A stretch of 64,000 nt of DNA, taken from Erythrocercus mccallii (lineage: Eukaryota > Chordata > Aves > Passeriformes > Dicruridae). The stretch covers positions 1,414 to 65,413 of the forward strand of contig VZRG01002961.1 of assembly GCA_013397435.1 (NCBI GenBank), written 5' to 3'. Shown one piece after another: positions 37,801 through 49,800 of this stretch. How positions within the stretch are numbered: position 1 is the first letter of the stretch; every line of letters begins with the position of its first letter. Position numbers and translations under genes: made by a program. The notes under the pieces were generated by a model. The model was given only the letters and a program-made list of their open reading frames with translations. It had not been told where the DNA came from and did no database searches.

Positions 37801-39120
37801 GATGCAAGATAATTCTTGCTGGTAGAAAGATGTGGTTCCTGCATTCCTAGTGCCTTTTGATCTTTTGGGAAACAAAAATTACTGATCTTATTTTGATCAA
37901 GCTTAAGTTCTCAAAGTTATCCATGCATTTCATGGTATTCACAGTAGTGCCTGGTTAGCTACATGCTGCTTAAGTTCTTCTAAAGATCAGTCTTAATAAA
38001 TAGTATTTCAAAGATCCCTGGTGTCCAGTGACTACCTACTCTGTAAGACCAGTAAATTAACATGCAGTTCTTCTGTGTTATGTACAGCCTGGTAGCTGAA
38101 GTAGTAGTCCCTTTATTTGATATATTTTCTGCCCTTCTGACCTGTCTTCATAGCAGGCAAAGCATAGGTATTTCTTGCTTACTGTCTCTCATTAAAGTAA
38201 GTCATAAGGCGTTTTGCAGTTAGGGAATGCATTAAAAATGCCTCTTCAGTCAGTGCTGAGCTTAAGTTACAGGAGTGGTACAAGCTGCTGTTGCTTTGAA
38301 CATGCAGAACCAAAGTCCTGTCAAAATGCAGCAGCGTTTGCTGATACTGTGTTTGGCTCTGAGTATGTAACATCACCAACATTAAAACTAATCATATATC
38401 ATATTACAGATGTATTTTTTACTTGGGGCAAAAAACTTATGAGAAAATTGCTTAATTTTATCCCATTTTTCAGAAGTGCCTAAGTAATCTAAGTCCTACA
38501 AAGGGGACTTAAGGGTTGGGACTTAAGCTCCTAAGTGTCTTAGCCAACATTTTTAGAAGTCTGTAACATCCATTCATCCACTGATGTCTCTGGCAATTCC
38601 TGAGACCCTGTACTGCTTAGCAGTACAGAACATTATACGTGCAGTTAAAAAAGAGGCCAAAGTGAGATTGCCATTCTGAGTATGTGTTTTGTCAGAAAAG
38701 GTCTGAGGCAGTAGGCAGGCAGAGCAACACAGCAACCTGTATCAATCTCTTCAGGGCAGATTACTTTATATAGTCCACTGCTTCTATGAAAAGAAGAAAG
38801 GCAAAATTAGTTTTAAAACCTCCTTTCTTAATTTTCCAGTCACCAGTTGCAGTAAATTCAGTCCACTGCATTCAGCTCTTTTCCATCTCTACTCTAAAAT
38901 CCTACCTTCTAAACAACTCTTTTCTATCTTGGATAGTATTTGAGCTGTCTTAATGGTTCGTGTGTTCTATGTGTCTGAGCATATTTCACTCTGTAATCAG
39001 GATGTTTGGTGTGATTTCAAGAGATGCTGAGCATCTTTGTGTCCTGTCTTCAGTGAAGGGATACTGCACAAATTTGTTTAGTTTTACTTTTACACTGACT
39101 GAAATTTCATTCCTACACAG
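34823..39120. other. AT-rich intergenic DNA, nothing recognised
   Basis: About 4.3 kb between the LTR and the orphan exon-like ORF. Short ORFs (37126, 37637, 38214) show no conserved character. No upstream exons that would join the ORF at 39121 were convincing. Confidence 0.5.
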
Positions 39121-39255
39121 GTTCCAGATTTCACTATTACAGACCTGTCTTCAGAGTCAGATGATGTCCCAGACATTTTGGATTTGGATGAAGAGGATCA
39201 ACAGGATTTTTCACGCACAAATGGCCCTTACACTACAGGGCAAAGAGCTGAATAG
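39121..39255 (+). CDS. Orphan last-exon-like acidic ORF, unknown
   Basis: Immediately after a good acceptor (ttcattcctacacag) a 44-codon frame runs to TAG. It is strikingly acidic and serine-rich, with the segment TDLSSESDDVPDILDLDEED resembling a CK2-type phospho-acidic tail or a SUMO-interaction-like motif. It looks coding rather than random, but I do not recognise the protein and found no partner exons upstream. Options are an alternative terminal exon of a + strand transcript (such as PLIN2), the last exon of an unannotated gene, or a retro-copied gene fragment. An AATAAA occurs near 40051. Confidence 0.35.
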   Translation, partial: VPDFTITDLSSESDDVPDILDLDEEDQQDFSRTNGPYTTGQRAE

Positions 39256-40560
39256 AGAAGCATAAAAATGTCTTTTTGATACAGTGTACCTTTGCCATGT
39301 TTAATTTAGATTTCTCCTTTTTAAAAATGAGCCTGCCTAGTTTAGGGATTATGGGGATATTTTTTAAAAAATCGGTACTGTTTCGCTTAGCTGCATCAAG
39401 AATCTGGGTTTTTCAATGTAAGGAAGAATGCACACTACAATAATTGGTTAGCATGAGTGTCAGGCTCCAAGCCAGGTATAGCCTAACCAGTGTATCCAAC
39501 TAATCTAATCTTTGTTGGTGACGGTAGCAGCCATGACAACACCCCAGTGCTTTGCATAAAGGGCTGCCAACAAAAGGAGTTGATGAGGATTTTCCCGCAA
39601 AATTCCCCCTTTCAGTCTACGTGAAAAGCAGTGCTGCATCTACCTCTTTGCTGCTGGAAGGAGTAAGAGACTTTGTCTATCTCAGATGTTCTCAGGTTCT
39701 TTTGTTAGGCTCTACACCTACAGAGCTTAGATGCTTAGAGCTTTTCTTTGGCAAGAGTGCTTTATGCGCAAAAGGACTTCCTTTCCACATGCCTTCTGTG
39801 TGTGAATATTTTGGCAGTCATGATGCTATCAGTTGTGGTTCCCGAGACTAAAAGGGAGTAAATGCTTCAATAATAAGGTATTTTGGTCATAAGGATAGCA
39901 TTTAAATAAGAAAGGGGAAGAGTCTGTAAAAAGAAAGGAAAACTGGAAAGTAAAGAGATACAGACTTCGGACAAAAGAAGATATGGGGAAAAAAGAGGAA
40001 ATTGAATGTTAAGGGGGGTTCTGGTGACAGTGATTTTTAAAAAATGTTTTAATAAAAATCAGTTATTTGCTAAGGACTGGTGAGTCTGCATTTGCTTGCA
40101 CACAATAACTTCTCTAGGAGTTGGGGAGAGTGGGAAGGGGACTGGAGGCGAACTTCTTAACATATTTTTCCGAGGACCAGGCCGAACTGCCATCGCAGAG
40201 ACCTCTCCATGCCGCCGGTGTGACTGCGCGACAGTCACAGGAGCTGCGGCAGAGCGGAGCTCTGCTGCGGCCGCCGGGACACGCCTGTGCCCTCATCCTG
40301 GGCCTCCTGTGGTTGTGAGGGCCTGTAAGTCTGGTTACTGAAATGCCTTGGCATAAAACTTTGAACCGCCCAGCCCGCTTGCCGGTGCGAGTTTTTCTTG
40401 TTAGGTTTTTTTGCAGTTGTGGGAGTTTCGTTGTTGTTTTTGTGGTGTTTTGGGTTTTGGTTTGTTTGGTTTTGGTTTTTTATCCCCCCCAGTCCGTAAT
40501 TTCTGCAATCCGCTTACAAAAACCCTATTTAAAGGACGGGCCCTTTGGAGGTATAGCGGC
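39256..40560. other. Intergenic DNA leading into HAUS6 CpG island
   Basis: Purine-rich stretch at 39890-40010, an AATAAA near 40051, then rising CpG density from 40180. A T/G-rich run (40385-40485) precedes the promoter core. No exon identified. Confidence 0.5.
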
Positions 40561-40764
40561 ACCCAGACTACAGCTCCCGTGAGGCAGCGCGCCCGGCTCG
40601 CCTCGTCTTCGGGCGCCGGGGGCGGACGGGAAGTCTCGCGAGGGCAGGAGCGTGGTGTGGGCGGGCCTGCGCGCGGGAGTTTTTGGCGGGCTCGGTAAGA
40701 TGGCGCGGCTGTGAGGGCCGGAGGGGTTCACTGCTCGCCCGCCCGCCCTGTGCCGAGAGCTGCC
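40561..40764 (+). promoter_or_regulatory. HAUS6: HAUS6 promoter and 5' UTR
   Basis: TATA-less CpG island carrying an ACTACAGCTCCCG element (40567-40579, matching the ZNF143/SBS core ACTACAnnTCCC), a TTTTGGCGGG E2F-like site (40681-40690) and an AAGATGGCGCGG YY1-like site (40698-40709) as found at many housekeeping start sites. The start of transcription is probably at or near the YY1 site. An upstream ATG at 40700 opens a four-residue uORF (MARL, stop 40712-40714). The E2F motif fits a cell-cycle gene (inference). Confidence 0.7.
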
Positions 40765-40856
40765 ATGGACACCAACTGGGAGAGCGATCATCTCTGGCTC
40801 TGTTTGTTGGCCTTGGGCTTCCACCCGGAGCGCTACCATGACATAAGACTAGGGAG
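40765..40856 (+). CDS. HAUS6: HAUS6 exon 1
   Basis: Residues 1-31, MDTNWESDHLWLCLLALGFHP..., matching the 'HLW..LQALGF' start of the family. Donor gttagt, phase 2. Confidence 0.93.
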
Positions 40857-43800
40857 GTTAGTGCCAGCGAGGTCTGGGGGAGGGCGGAGGCGAGGGGTCC
40901 GAGTGGGGCCCCGGGTCTCACTCGGGAACGTCTCGCCATGGCCGCTTAGGGGCCCAGTACCCCTGGCGACATGTAGTGCCCGGGAAATGCCCGCGGTGCC
41001 GCCGCAGTCCACCTTACTCAGACTTTCTGAAGAAATCGAACCCAGGAATGGTGAGAACTCTTGCTTACCCTCACAGTCGGGAATGGCGAGGTGGTGAGGG
41101 GCTTCCTGGCGCATGTTTTGAAAGCTTGTCTTTAAAGATAACCTCTTGCTAGAATTGTTTCGTAGCATCGTAGATTGTTAGGGGGCTGCAGTGGACTTCA
41201 AAACATCATACAGATCCCACCACCGCGGTGGGCCAGGACATATCCCGCTAGACCAGGTTGCTCAAGGCCTTACCCAACCTGGCCTTAAACACCAGGCTCG
41301 GGGCATCTGCAGCCCCCCTGGGCAACATGTTCCAGTGCCCCACTACTGTCACAATGAAGATTTTTTTTCCCCCCAATTTTCCAACCTAAATTTTCCCTCT
41401 TTCAACTTGTACCAATTACTCCTTATTCTGTCACTACAATTCCTGACAAGAGCCCCTCTCCAGCTTCACTGTATGCCCCCTTCACATACTGTAAAGGTTG
41501 CTGTAAGGTCTCCATGCAGACTTCTCCAGGCTGAACAACCCTAGCTCTCTCAGTATTTGCAGGGGAAGTGCTCCAGTCTGCTTTTCAACTTCGTGTCCCT
41601 TCTCTGGACTCGCTCCAACAGTTCCATGTCTTTGTTATGCTGGGGGCACCAGAACTGAATGCAGCCCTCCAGGTGGGGGTCTCACAAGAGCAGAACTGAG
41701 GGGCAGAATCATCACCTTTGATCTGCTGGCCACACTGTCTTTGTTGCAGCCCTGGATTTCACCGGTGTTAAATAGGATGAAATATATATACTTTTGCACA
41801 GGAAATAAAGCATTCAATCAGTTACACTGTTTTGTAGTCTTGAGCAGCCAGTAAAAATGCTCTGTTAATTTGTCACCGTAGGTACTTCTGATGTGGCTGT
41901 TTGTTTGTTTATTAGGGATATGTTTGATAAACCAAACAGCAAAGCGTTTTCTGTCATTGCCTGCTTCTTATTTGATAAGCTGGATAAGAACCGTGCAAGA
42001 GAAACTTTCACGTAAGTGTTTGGCTTCTGAGGTTACTGCTATGCCCTTAATTAAGAATATGTTTTATACAGTTGCTGGAGGGGAAGGAGGTTTCTTGGGG
42101 AATACTTTCGAAGAAGAGAATGCAGTTAGAGAATTTGTTTCCTTTTGATCTCAGCTCAATCAGTCAATTTTGATCAGTCCAAAACTTGGCCTTAATTAGT
42201 TGTTTCTGTTACTTGGCTACTTTGATATAAATCTTAGTAGCTGACAAGTAATCTACCTGTCCCATTGTTTCTGACCAAATAGAAAATAACATTCGCCATT
42301 TGTGGATTGTTGCCAGGACCTTCAACATGGCTGTGTTCTTTAATGGTTTTCTTTGTATAGAAGAGTTGTTTCAGCTTATGCATTTGAAGACATGGCAGGA
42401 GGAAGACTAATGATATGAAAATGGTCAGGGTTCTGGCTTCTTTTTTTTCCTTCTTCCCTTGTCCCAGGCTAGAAAGAGCTGCAGACAAACCTCTCTCTGA
42501 AATAATCTGTAATGAACTAATGGAAAGAAAACATTGTCATTTTACAAACTTTCAGCTATTCTTGGTCTAGAGTATATGCCCATCATTTTCTGGCTCGGCA
42601 TCAATAAGAAATCTGTGTCCTATTTTTGTTTTTACAATGGTTAATTAGGTATCTGAATATTTGAATGTGTTTTGACATGGCTTTTTGGTTTTTTCTTTCT
42701 ACTTCCTCATCCTTTTAAAATGAAAAGATCACCTGGATTCGGAAAATTTTCAAGTCCTAGATTTAGGAAGCACTGCTGTCTGTGGCTAAAAGAAATTTCA
42801 GTGAGTATTATGAAAAATGGAAGTTGATGCTCAGTTGGTTGCTGTGACCTTACTCTTTTTTTGAGGGAACAGTTTTATATCAGTTTTAAATAAGGATTTT
42901 TTAATTAAAGAATTCAGTTATTGCGTTTTATATTCTTTCGTATAGTTTATCTTGGACTTCCTTGAAGAAAAGATATTGGCATTAGAGAATTTAGAAGACA
43001 GAGACCTAGTTGGGTCCTAAAAGTGCTGTGGCTTGCTTTTGGGTAACAGTATATGATTAAATGGAAGTCTAGAGAGTCCTTTAGCCCTGGGTGAGAATAA
43101 CTTCTTCAGCTTGAGGGGTATTTGTTTAAGTTGCCTGGGAAGGTTGTGAAAGCTGATTCACATGCATGAAGAACTTAATTAATAGTGTTTTCTTGTATTT
43201 CTCAGTCAGGAAAGGGGCTAAAATATAAGGCAAGCTTTTTAAAGACAAAGCAAAACTGATTACATCAGGTATCATTGGTTATTATGTTGCTTTCTTTTGC
43301 TGCCTTTATTTTAATGATTGTTCTAAAAATCTTGTGTTTATGTTCTTCAGCACGTCTGTATTTTAGTGATGGGGTGAGATGAAAACGGATGATGCAATAT
43401 CTTTAAATATGATTAAAGTACACTGATTCATGACTTCAGTAGAAAATATGAAAGAAAATTTGAATGTGTTTTCAGAGATTACCAGTTAGGAATGAGGAGG
43501 GCACCAATTTTTAACATTAATCCAACACTGATGTCTATCCTTGAATTAAAACCTTCTTGTGTACAGAACTGGGTGGATATTTGGAAAATGGAAAAATACT
43601 TTATTCTCTTCTGCTGACTACAGTAGGTGTCAACTGTGGTGGCAAAGTCATTTAGCTTTGAGTGAGGCTTTCTAGTGGATAATCTGCAGCTTCTTGGTAT
43701 GCAGACAAGTCTTTGATAGCTTTTTGCTTTACTTTGATAGTTATTTTTGCTTTATTTCTTAGATTAGTTTTGCATTTAATGATTGTACTTTTCCAGAATC

Positions 43801-46800
43801 AAAAGGAAATAGGTCTTCCACAAATTACACCTTCCACGCTGATTTTTCCTGGTGGTGCTAAATTTATTCACGTGATCTACCATTTCGCAAGATACGTAAT
43901 GATTGAGGACATGAAAAAGCTCTCTGTAGGTAAGCTGTATGGGATAATAAAAAAGCTTCATTTATTATGCTTGTAAATCTGTCAAATCTTTAATATATGA
44001 TGGGAGCTTTAAGTTGTTCTTAGTTGGCTGCTTAGAGTCTTTCACAGGGTTCTGTGCGTTTGTATAGAACTACTGCTGGTAGAACAATGCAGATGGTTTT
44101 GCTCTCTATTGCTTTATGGAGTTTGTTCTGGGGTTCACCTGTGCAATGCTCTACACCATTACCTGCATAAGCAAGGATTTTGTCCAAAAATATTGGATAG
44201 CTGTACTATTTTCTTTCTCAAAACTTGAGGAATTCTGAAGGATCAGATCTGTCTTGTTTTGGGCATCTTGTGTTATTGTAACCTAAAGAATATAGAAAGG
44301 GGGTGAGTGAGGGAATGAAGATGTATACAACAGAAAAAAAGGTGAAAGAGTCAGTACACTGCGTGCTATATTTCAGTCCAGCTAAAAATGAGCATCCTGA
44401 TTTGTGATTCTTGCAGTTTGATTTAGGTAAATTAGGAAGCTGTCCATTTTTTAAAAGCAAATAATGTCATCCAAACGCTGACTTTTGTTTAGGCACTGGT
44501 ATACCTTTTGCTGAAGCTGTAATGTGGACACCTGAGGATATGGACATAGCAAAAGCAAGACACAGAGTTGCATACAATAAACTGCTGCAAATTCTTCAAA
44601 GGGAAGACTTTGTTATTGAAGAATATGAGAAAAAAGCACAGTAAGTAATGCATTAAAAGAAAGTGAGTCTTTTCATAAAAGCTGACTTATGTGTATGTGT
44701 TTTTAAAAGGATTTGAAAAGTCTATATATGCTTTACATCACAGAACTCATTCTGTTGAACTTCTTATTTTCCCTTTACTTTCTTTCATCAGTAGTTCTAC
44801 TGCGTGTAGGTCTTTTGTGAAGCTTAATAGTCTAAAGAAATGAATCATTTAGGAGATGCTATGTGTTAATTGGGTGTTAAAATCGTCAGGGAATTCTACA
44901 GGTAAAAGCAGTATGATTTCTTTTGAATGGTCATATCCTAAAGTATGACATTCTGAGGATGAAACACTTGGTTTTGTTTAGTGACTATGAGACACATTTT
45001 ATTTACTTAAACCTTAATTATTTCACCAGAAGTATGCTATTATTAGCTCTTGTTTATGACAAACAGTCCCATCTTGAGAAATATCAAGAACTGGGACTTT
45101 CTCTGCAAGCATAGAGTTATGTATCAGAGGAATTTACAGAATTTGTGTGGAATAGTTTACGTGACTGGAGCACTGTCACGGACAGTTGTGAGTTGTTTAG
45201 TAAATGGCAGGAAAGGGCAAGGGGTTGCACTGTAGGTAAAAGAGCAGTGTTAGTGCATATAATTCCATACAAGAGCACCGGTCATGTTTCATGCCTTTGG
45301 ATGAGAGTTTAGCATCCAGGGAGACCTCATGGTAGGTTTCTGCTGGCCTTGATTCTCACAGAGGACTTCAGCTTACCCTGGTATTTTCTGGGAAAGTAGT
45401 TCAGTGGTGCATTAACAATGTAGGAAAGGGGAGTATACCTAGAAGATGATGCTGTAATGCATTCACTGAGTATGTTTAGTAGGAGCGGTACTTTTTTGAA
45501 CTCACTGCACATACATGAAAGAAGCTTCTCTGGAGATGTTAAAGGGCTCTTACGGTCACTGCAGCCAAGACTGTAGAACTTTAAGTCCAGAGGAATTTGA
45601 GGAAGATAAGGAAAACCGATAACACTGGCCTTTTAATTTGAGTGTAGTGAGGAAAACTGATGACACTGGCTTTTTAATTTGAGTGTATTTCCACTGGCCT
45701 AGGTAACTGTAGAAGGTATGTTGTGGAAAGCAGGAAAGCTCATGAGTGATAGGATACTTTCAGAGATCCTTGCTGAAGCTCATGTGTGATCCATCTCCTT
45801 AATTCAAAAAAAGAAACAGGTGCAACAAGGAACCAGCCTAATTAGGACAGTGTAGTAACATATGGAATGTAGAAAAGGGAACTGACACCAAGACACAAAC
45901 ACAGAAATATTTCTCAGGTGTGCAGTGATGTAGCTGGGAAGGCCAAAGTTCAGCTAAAGCTCCAAGAGCCTGATAAGAGCTTGAAAAAGGAATCCCATAG
46001 TATATTATTAGGAAGTGGAAGTACATGGAGGATTTAGATCTGCTTCTGAGCAAAATAGTAAGTTGCAAGTCTCACATGTTGGAATACCCATTATATACCT
46101 TGCCTCAGGCTGCATGGGTAAGATCAGTAGTCCAGTTTCTGTGCTAGGAAGCAATCGTGAAAGAAGCAACAAAACACTGATAGCAGAAGAGGGTAAAGCA
46201 AAAATTTCATTGCTTTCCTCCAGGAGTACAGGGATACTTACCTGATGTTGTTTCAGAACAGATCTGACATATTTGGAAAGGCAGAAGGCTAGGTAAAGGG
46301 GTGATCCCAAAGGGTGATAGTGCCTCAGTTGTAACTGGTCCATAAGTGGAATTCCTTTGAGGCTGATGCTGTGTCTTCTTAAGGAATATGGATGACAGGC
46401 TTGAATAGAAACCCACCAAACTTGCAGATGGTGCCAAACTCTGAGAAAGGAAGATACACTGCAATGGGGAAGCATTTCACAGACGCTGGATCTGGAGATC
46501 TGCATGACAAAAATTGTGTGGGGTTTAACAGAGATCAGTGTGAGGTCGTGCAAGAGAGAGAGAATAGTCCCCAACAGCAGCACAGGTTTGTGGGTGATTA
46601 GGCGAGGAGTAGCTTTGCTAAGAAGAATCAGAAGTGAGAGTCGTGTGGGGCCACAAGGTGAGCATGAGTCAGCAGTGTCCTAGTAATCAGGACCAGCAGC
46701 ATACCATGTTGTATGGCAATGAGCACTGGTCAGCAGATAGTGGGCAGTTGTATTATGCATCACTCATTTTTCTTCGGTGTTACACTTTTCTCTCTTCTTT

Positions 46801-49800
46801 ACATGTGTTACAGTATTTTTATTTCAGTTAATAAACTCTTCTTATCTCAGACCATAAATTTTACCATTTTTCAGATTCCTCGTATTCTGCCGGGGCTGGG
46901 GGCGTGGGAATTGAGTGAGCAGCTGTGTGGTACTTAGTTGCTGGCTGGGGCTGGCAATTCTAATGCCACATGTGAAATACCGTGTTCAGTTTTGATAAGC
47001 CCACTTGTGGCGGAGAGTGAAAGATGGGAGAGATTCTAGCAGAGGACTGAAATGGATTAGAGGGTTGCAGAGTATGAGTATGTATGAATATGATTCTGAT
47101 ACAGAGAATGTATGAGTAAAAGCTTCAGAAATTTGGTTTGTTTAGCCTGAAAAAGGCAGTGCTAGAGGTTTAATCAACATTTCAGTATCTAAAAAGTAGT
47201 TGTAGAGAACATGGAGGTAGTCTTCACAAGGATGTGTCCTGACCCAACAAGGCAACAGGCCCGAGGTGTTTAGGGGAAAACTCCATCTGGATTTGAAAAA
47301 AATTCTTGTGAGAACAATTAAACTGAAGAAGGTTGCCCTGAGAAGTGAAATCTCAGTTTCTGGAATTATTCAAGACTTGACAAGCATAATTAGCATAATT
47401 AAAGGCTCTGCTTTCAATGAAAGGCTCAAAAATAAATTTCCAGAGGTCAAAGTCTCCTAAACTTCTCTGATTTGTGTAATTCTGTGTGTCCTATGACCTT
47501 GGTTGGGAAATACTACTGCTGTTTACTGTGTCAGTGATACTCTTCAAAAATGTAATTCTTTATATTCATTCTTGACAATGCATCAGAACTCTGAAGATCC
47601 TTTTGAATGCAGCATGATTCAGGCACCCACTGTTTCTGAAAGTCAGACTACTACATTTTTACATGCTTAAAATGTCAATAAAAGCACTTTGATGGAAGAG
47701 CTTCTGTGGTCCAGCTGCTTGTACTCCAGTATTCTGTTTTCTGGTCTTTTGGAAGGGAGGGATTTGGGTATATTTGTAGTTCTGGTAGATAATAAATACT
47801 TACAGTAATTTATTGCTGCTGGGAAGAAACAACTACCTCAGTATGTAGATTTGGAAAGAATGGACATGATTGGTAAGTGACTGTAGGCAATTCTGATAAG
47901 CCTGTAACTGTTGAATTTTTTCCTAGGGTTTTAATTAGAGAAATAGAACAGACAAGGTCTGAATATGCAGTTGTGCAGAAACAGGCTTCCAGGTAAGTGT
48001 TTTTCTTTGTAACTAAGTTAGGATTTATGAAGTAGATTAGATGCTTAGTTTTATGAAGTATGAACTGTAATTTCACTGTAGTTCACTTGAACTTTTGTTT
48101 TGCATGTGCGTGTAGCATGAAACAAAATGACCAAAAAAATGACACAACTGAGAGAATTCAGAAGGTAAGCACTTTGTTCCTGCTGTGGCAGTGTGTTGAA
48201 TCCTAACATTTCTGCAACACCTACTGTCAGATACTGTTATTTGCACTTGTCTACCTGTGATTATGCTAGCACTTACATCCGCCTTCATGCTGTTTTGATA
48301 TTCTGTCGTTAGAGGTGTTACAGCAAACATTTTAACACAGTGGTTTTTGTCCTTTCCTATTAAGGTCCGCAGTATGTGGACACTTATAGTGGAAATGCTT
48401 ACATCTCTGAGAAAGGAAAAGGAAGTTGTGGATTCTGTACTTGAAGACTGTGTTAACCCACGTATTCTAGATGGCACTGATGTTGTTTTGAGTGTTCCAG
48501 GGTTGTTGACGTACAGAGTTGAAAGTAACATACATGGAGTAAGTGGTTTTTGTCCTTCTTGCTAAATTGCTAAACTGCCTTCATTTAGTCCCCAGGGATG
48601 CAATTAAATACCTTAAAAATTAAACAAGTATGTCATGGATTATTTGAGATGATTGCGGAAGGATGCATGAAATACATACAATTCATATGCAAAGATTATA
48701 ATGTTGTTATAATATATTATAATGTTGTTTTGTGTTTGTTATGTCTAACCCATTATCTTTTTCGGTTCAGTAAATAAGTCTGCCTAATTAGTACTTGACT
48801 TTTTTGTTGTTTAGACATTAAAATTATGTTGACTGGTTTAACTGGTGCTTCAACTAATTTTTCAATTCTGTAGTATGTGGTCTTGTTCAGTTATGGCATC
48901 AGTTTTGTTTGTGCCATATTTTTTGGGCAGTGGTCAAACAATACCTCATTGGTTGAAGTTTTCTTGGCTTGTATTGCTTTAACCTAGAATATATTTTTTG
49001 AAAAATGAAACTATCAGGACCCAAATTTAAGTATAATGTGTACAGTGTCTTGGTTCTGACGACAGAAGACATATCTTTCTGATACTGGTACTGTTCACTA
49101 ATTTTTTTTTTTTTTATTGCTTGGTCTACTTCAAGTTTTGTACAGGAAATTTATATGAAGATGGAAAACTTAATTTCCTAACAGTTTTTCAGTTGTTAAA
49201 TGAAGCCCTGATGACATTGAAAGATGAACATTGTCCGTGTGAATTAAAAGAGCTTCACAGAATTGAGGATGTGATCACATCCTACAAGAATGCGCTACAG
49301 AAGTTGAATGTGAACAGGTAATTGTTGGGAAATTTTCTCTAATTGCTTGTTCTTAAATGGTGGGATCATGTCTACTGGAGTCTTTTCTAGAAAAATGTTA
49401 CAGCAAAAATATGTTGGTTCAGTCTTTCTTGTGACTCTGGGAAAATGAGTGTTTGTTTTAATTATTTATATGACTTTTTTTGAGATTGTTCTCTAGTTAA
49501 CTTCAACTTTTTGCCTTTGTTTCATTAATATTTTAGTCTTTGTTCCTGGGTTCCTCATTTGCTTGCTGATCAGTATTTTTTTTTTGTCTTGTCCCATTAA
49601 TAAGTTCTGAGATTTTTAAAACTTTCATCTGTAACTGACTTAGGGAAATTTAATGTGTTAATTGTGTATATGTTTTAGTGTAGTTTTTCCAATTCTGCTT
49701 TAAGAAACATGAAGAGTACCTAGCAGCAGCTTTTTTGGTTGTGAATTTCACTACTTAGTATATGCATAAATGCATGAATAAATTGATACATATCAAACGT

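Noticed and set aside
43930..44180. Possible H/ACA snoRNA in HAUS6 intron 4 (agaaca H-box-like, ctctACAcca end)
   Set aside because: Boxes can be spotted, but neither hairpin has a convincing lower stem and pocket, so it is not called.
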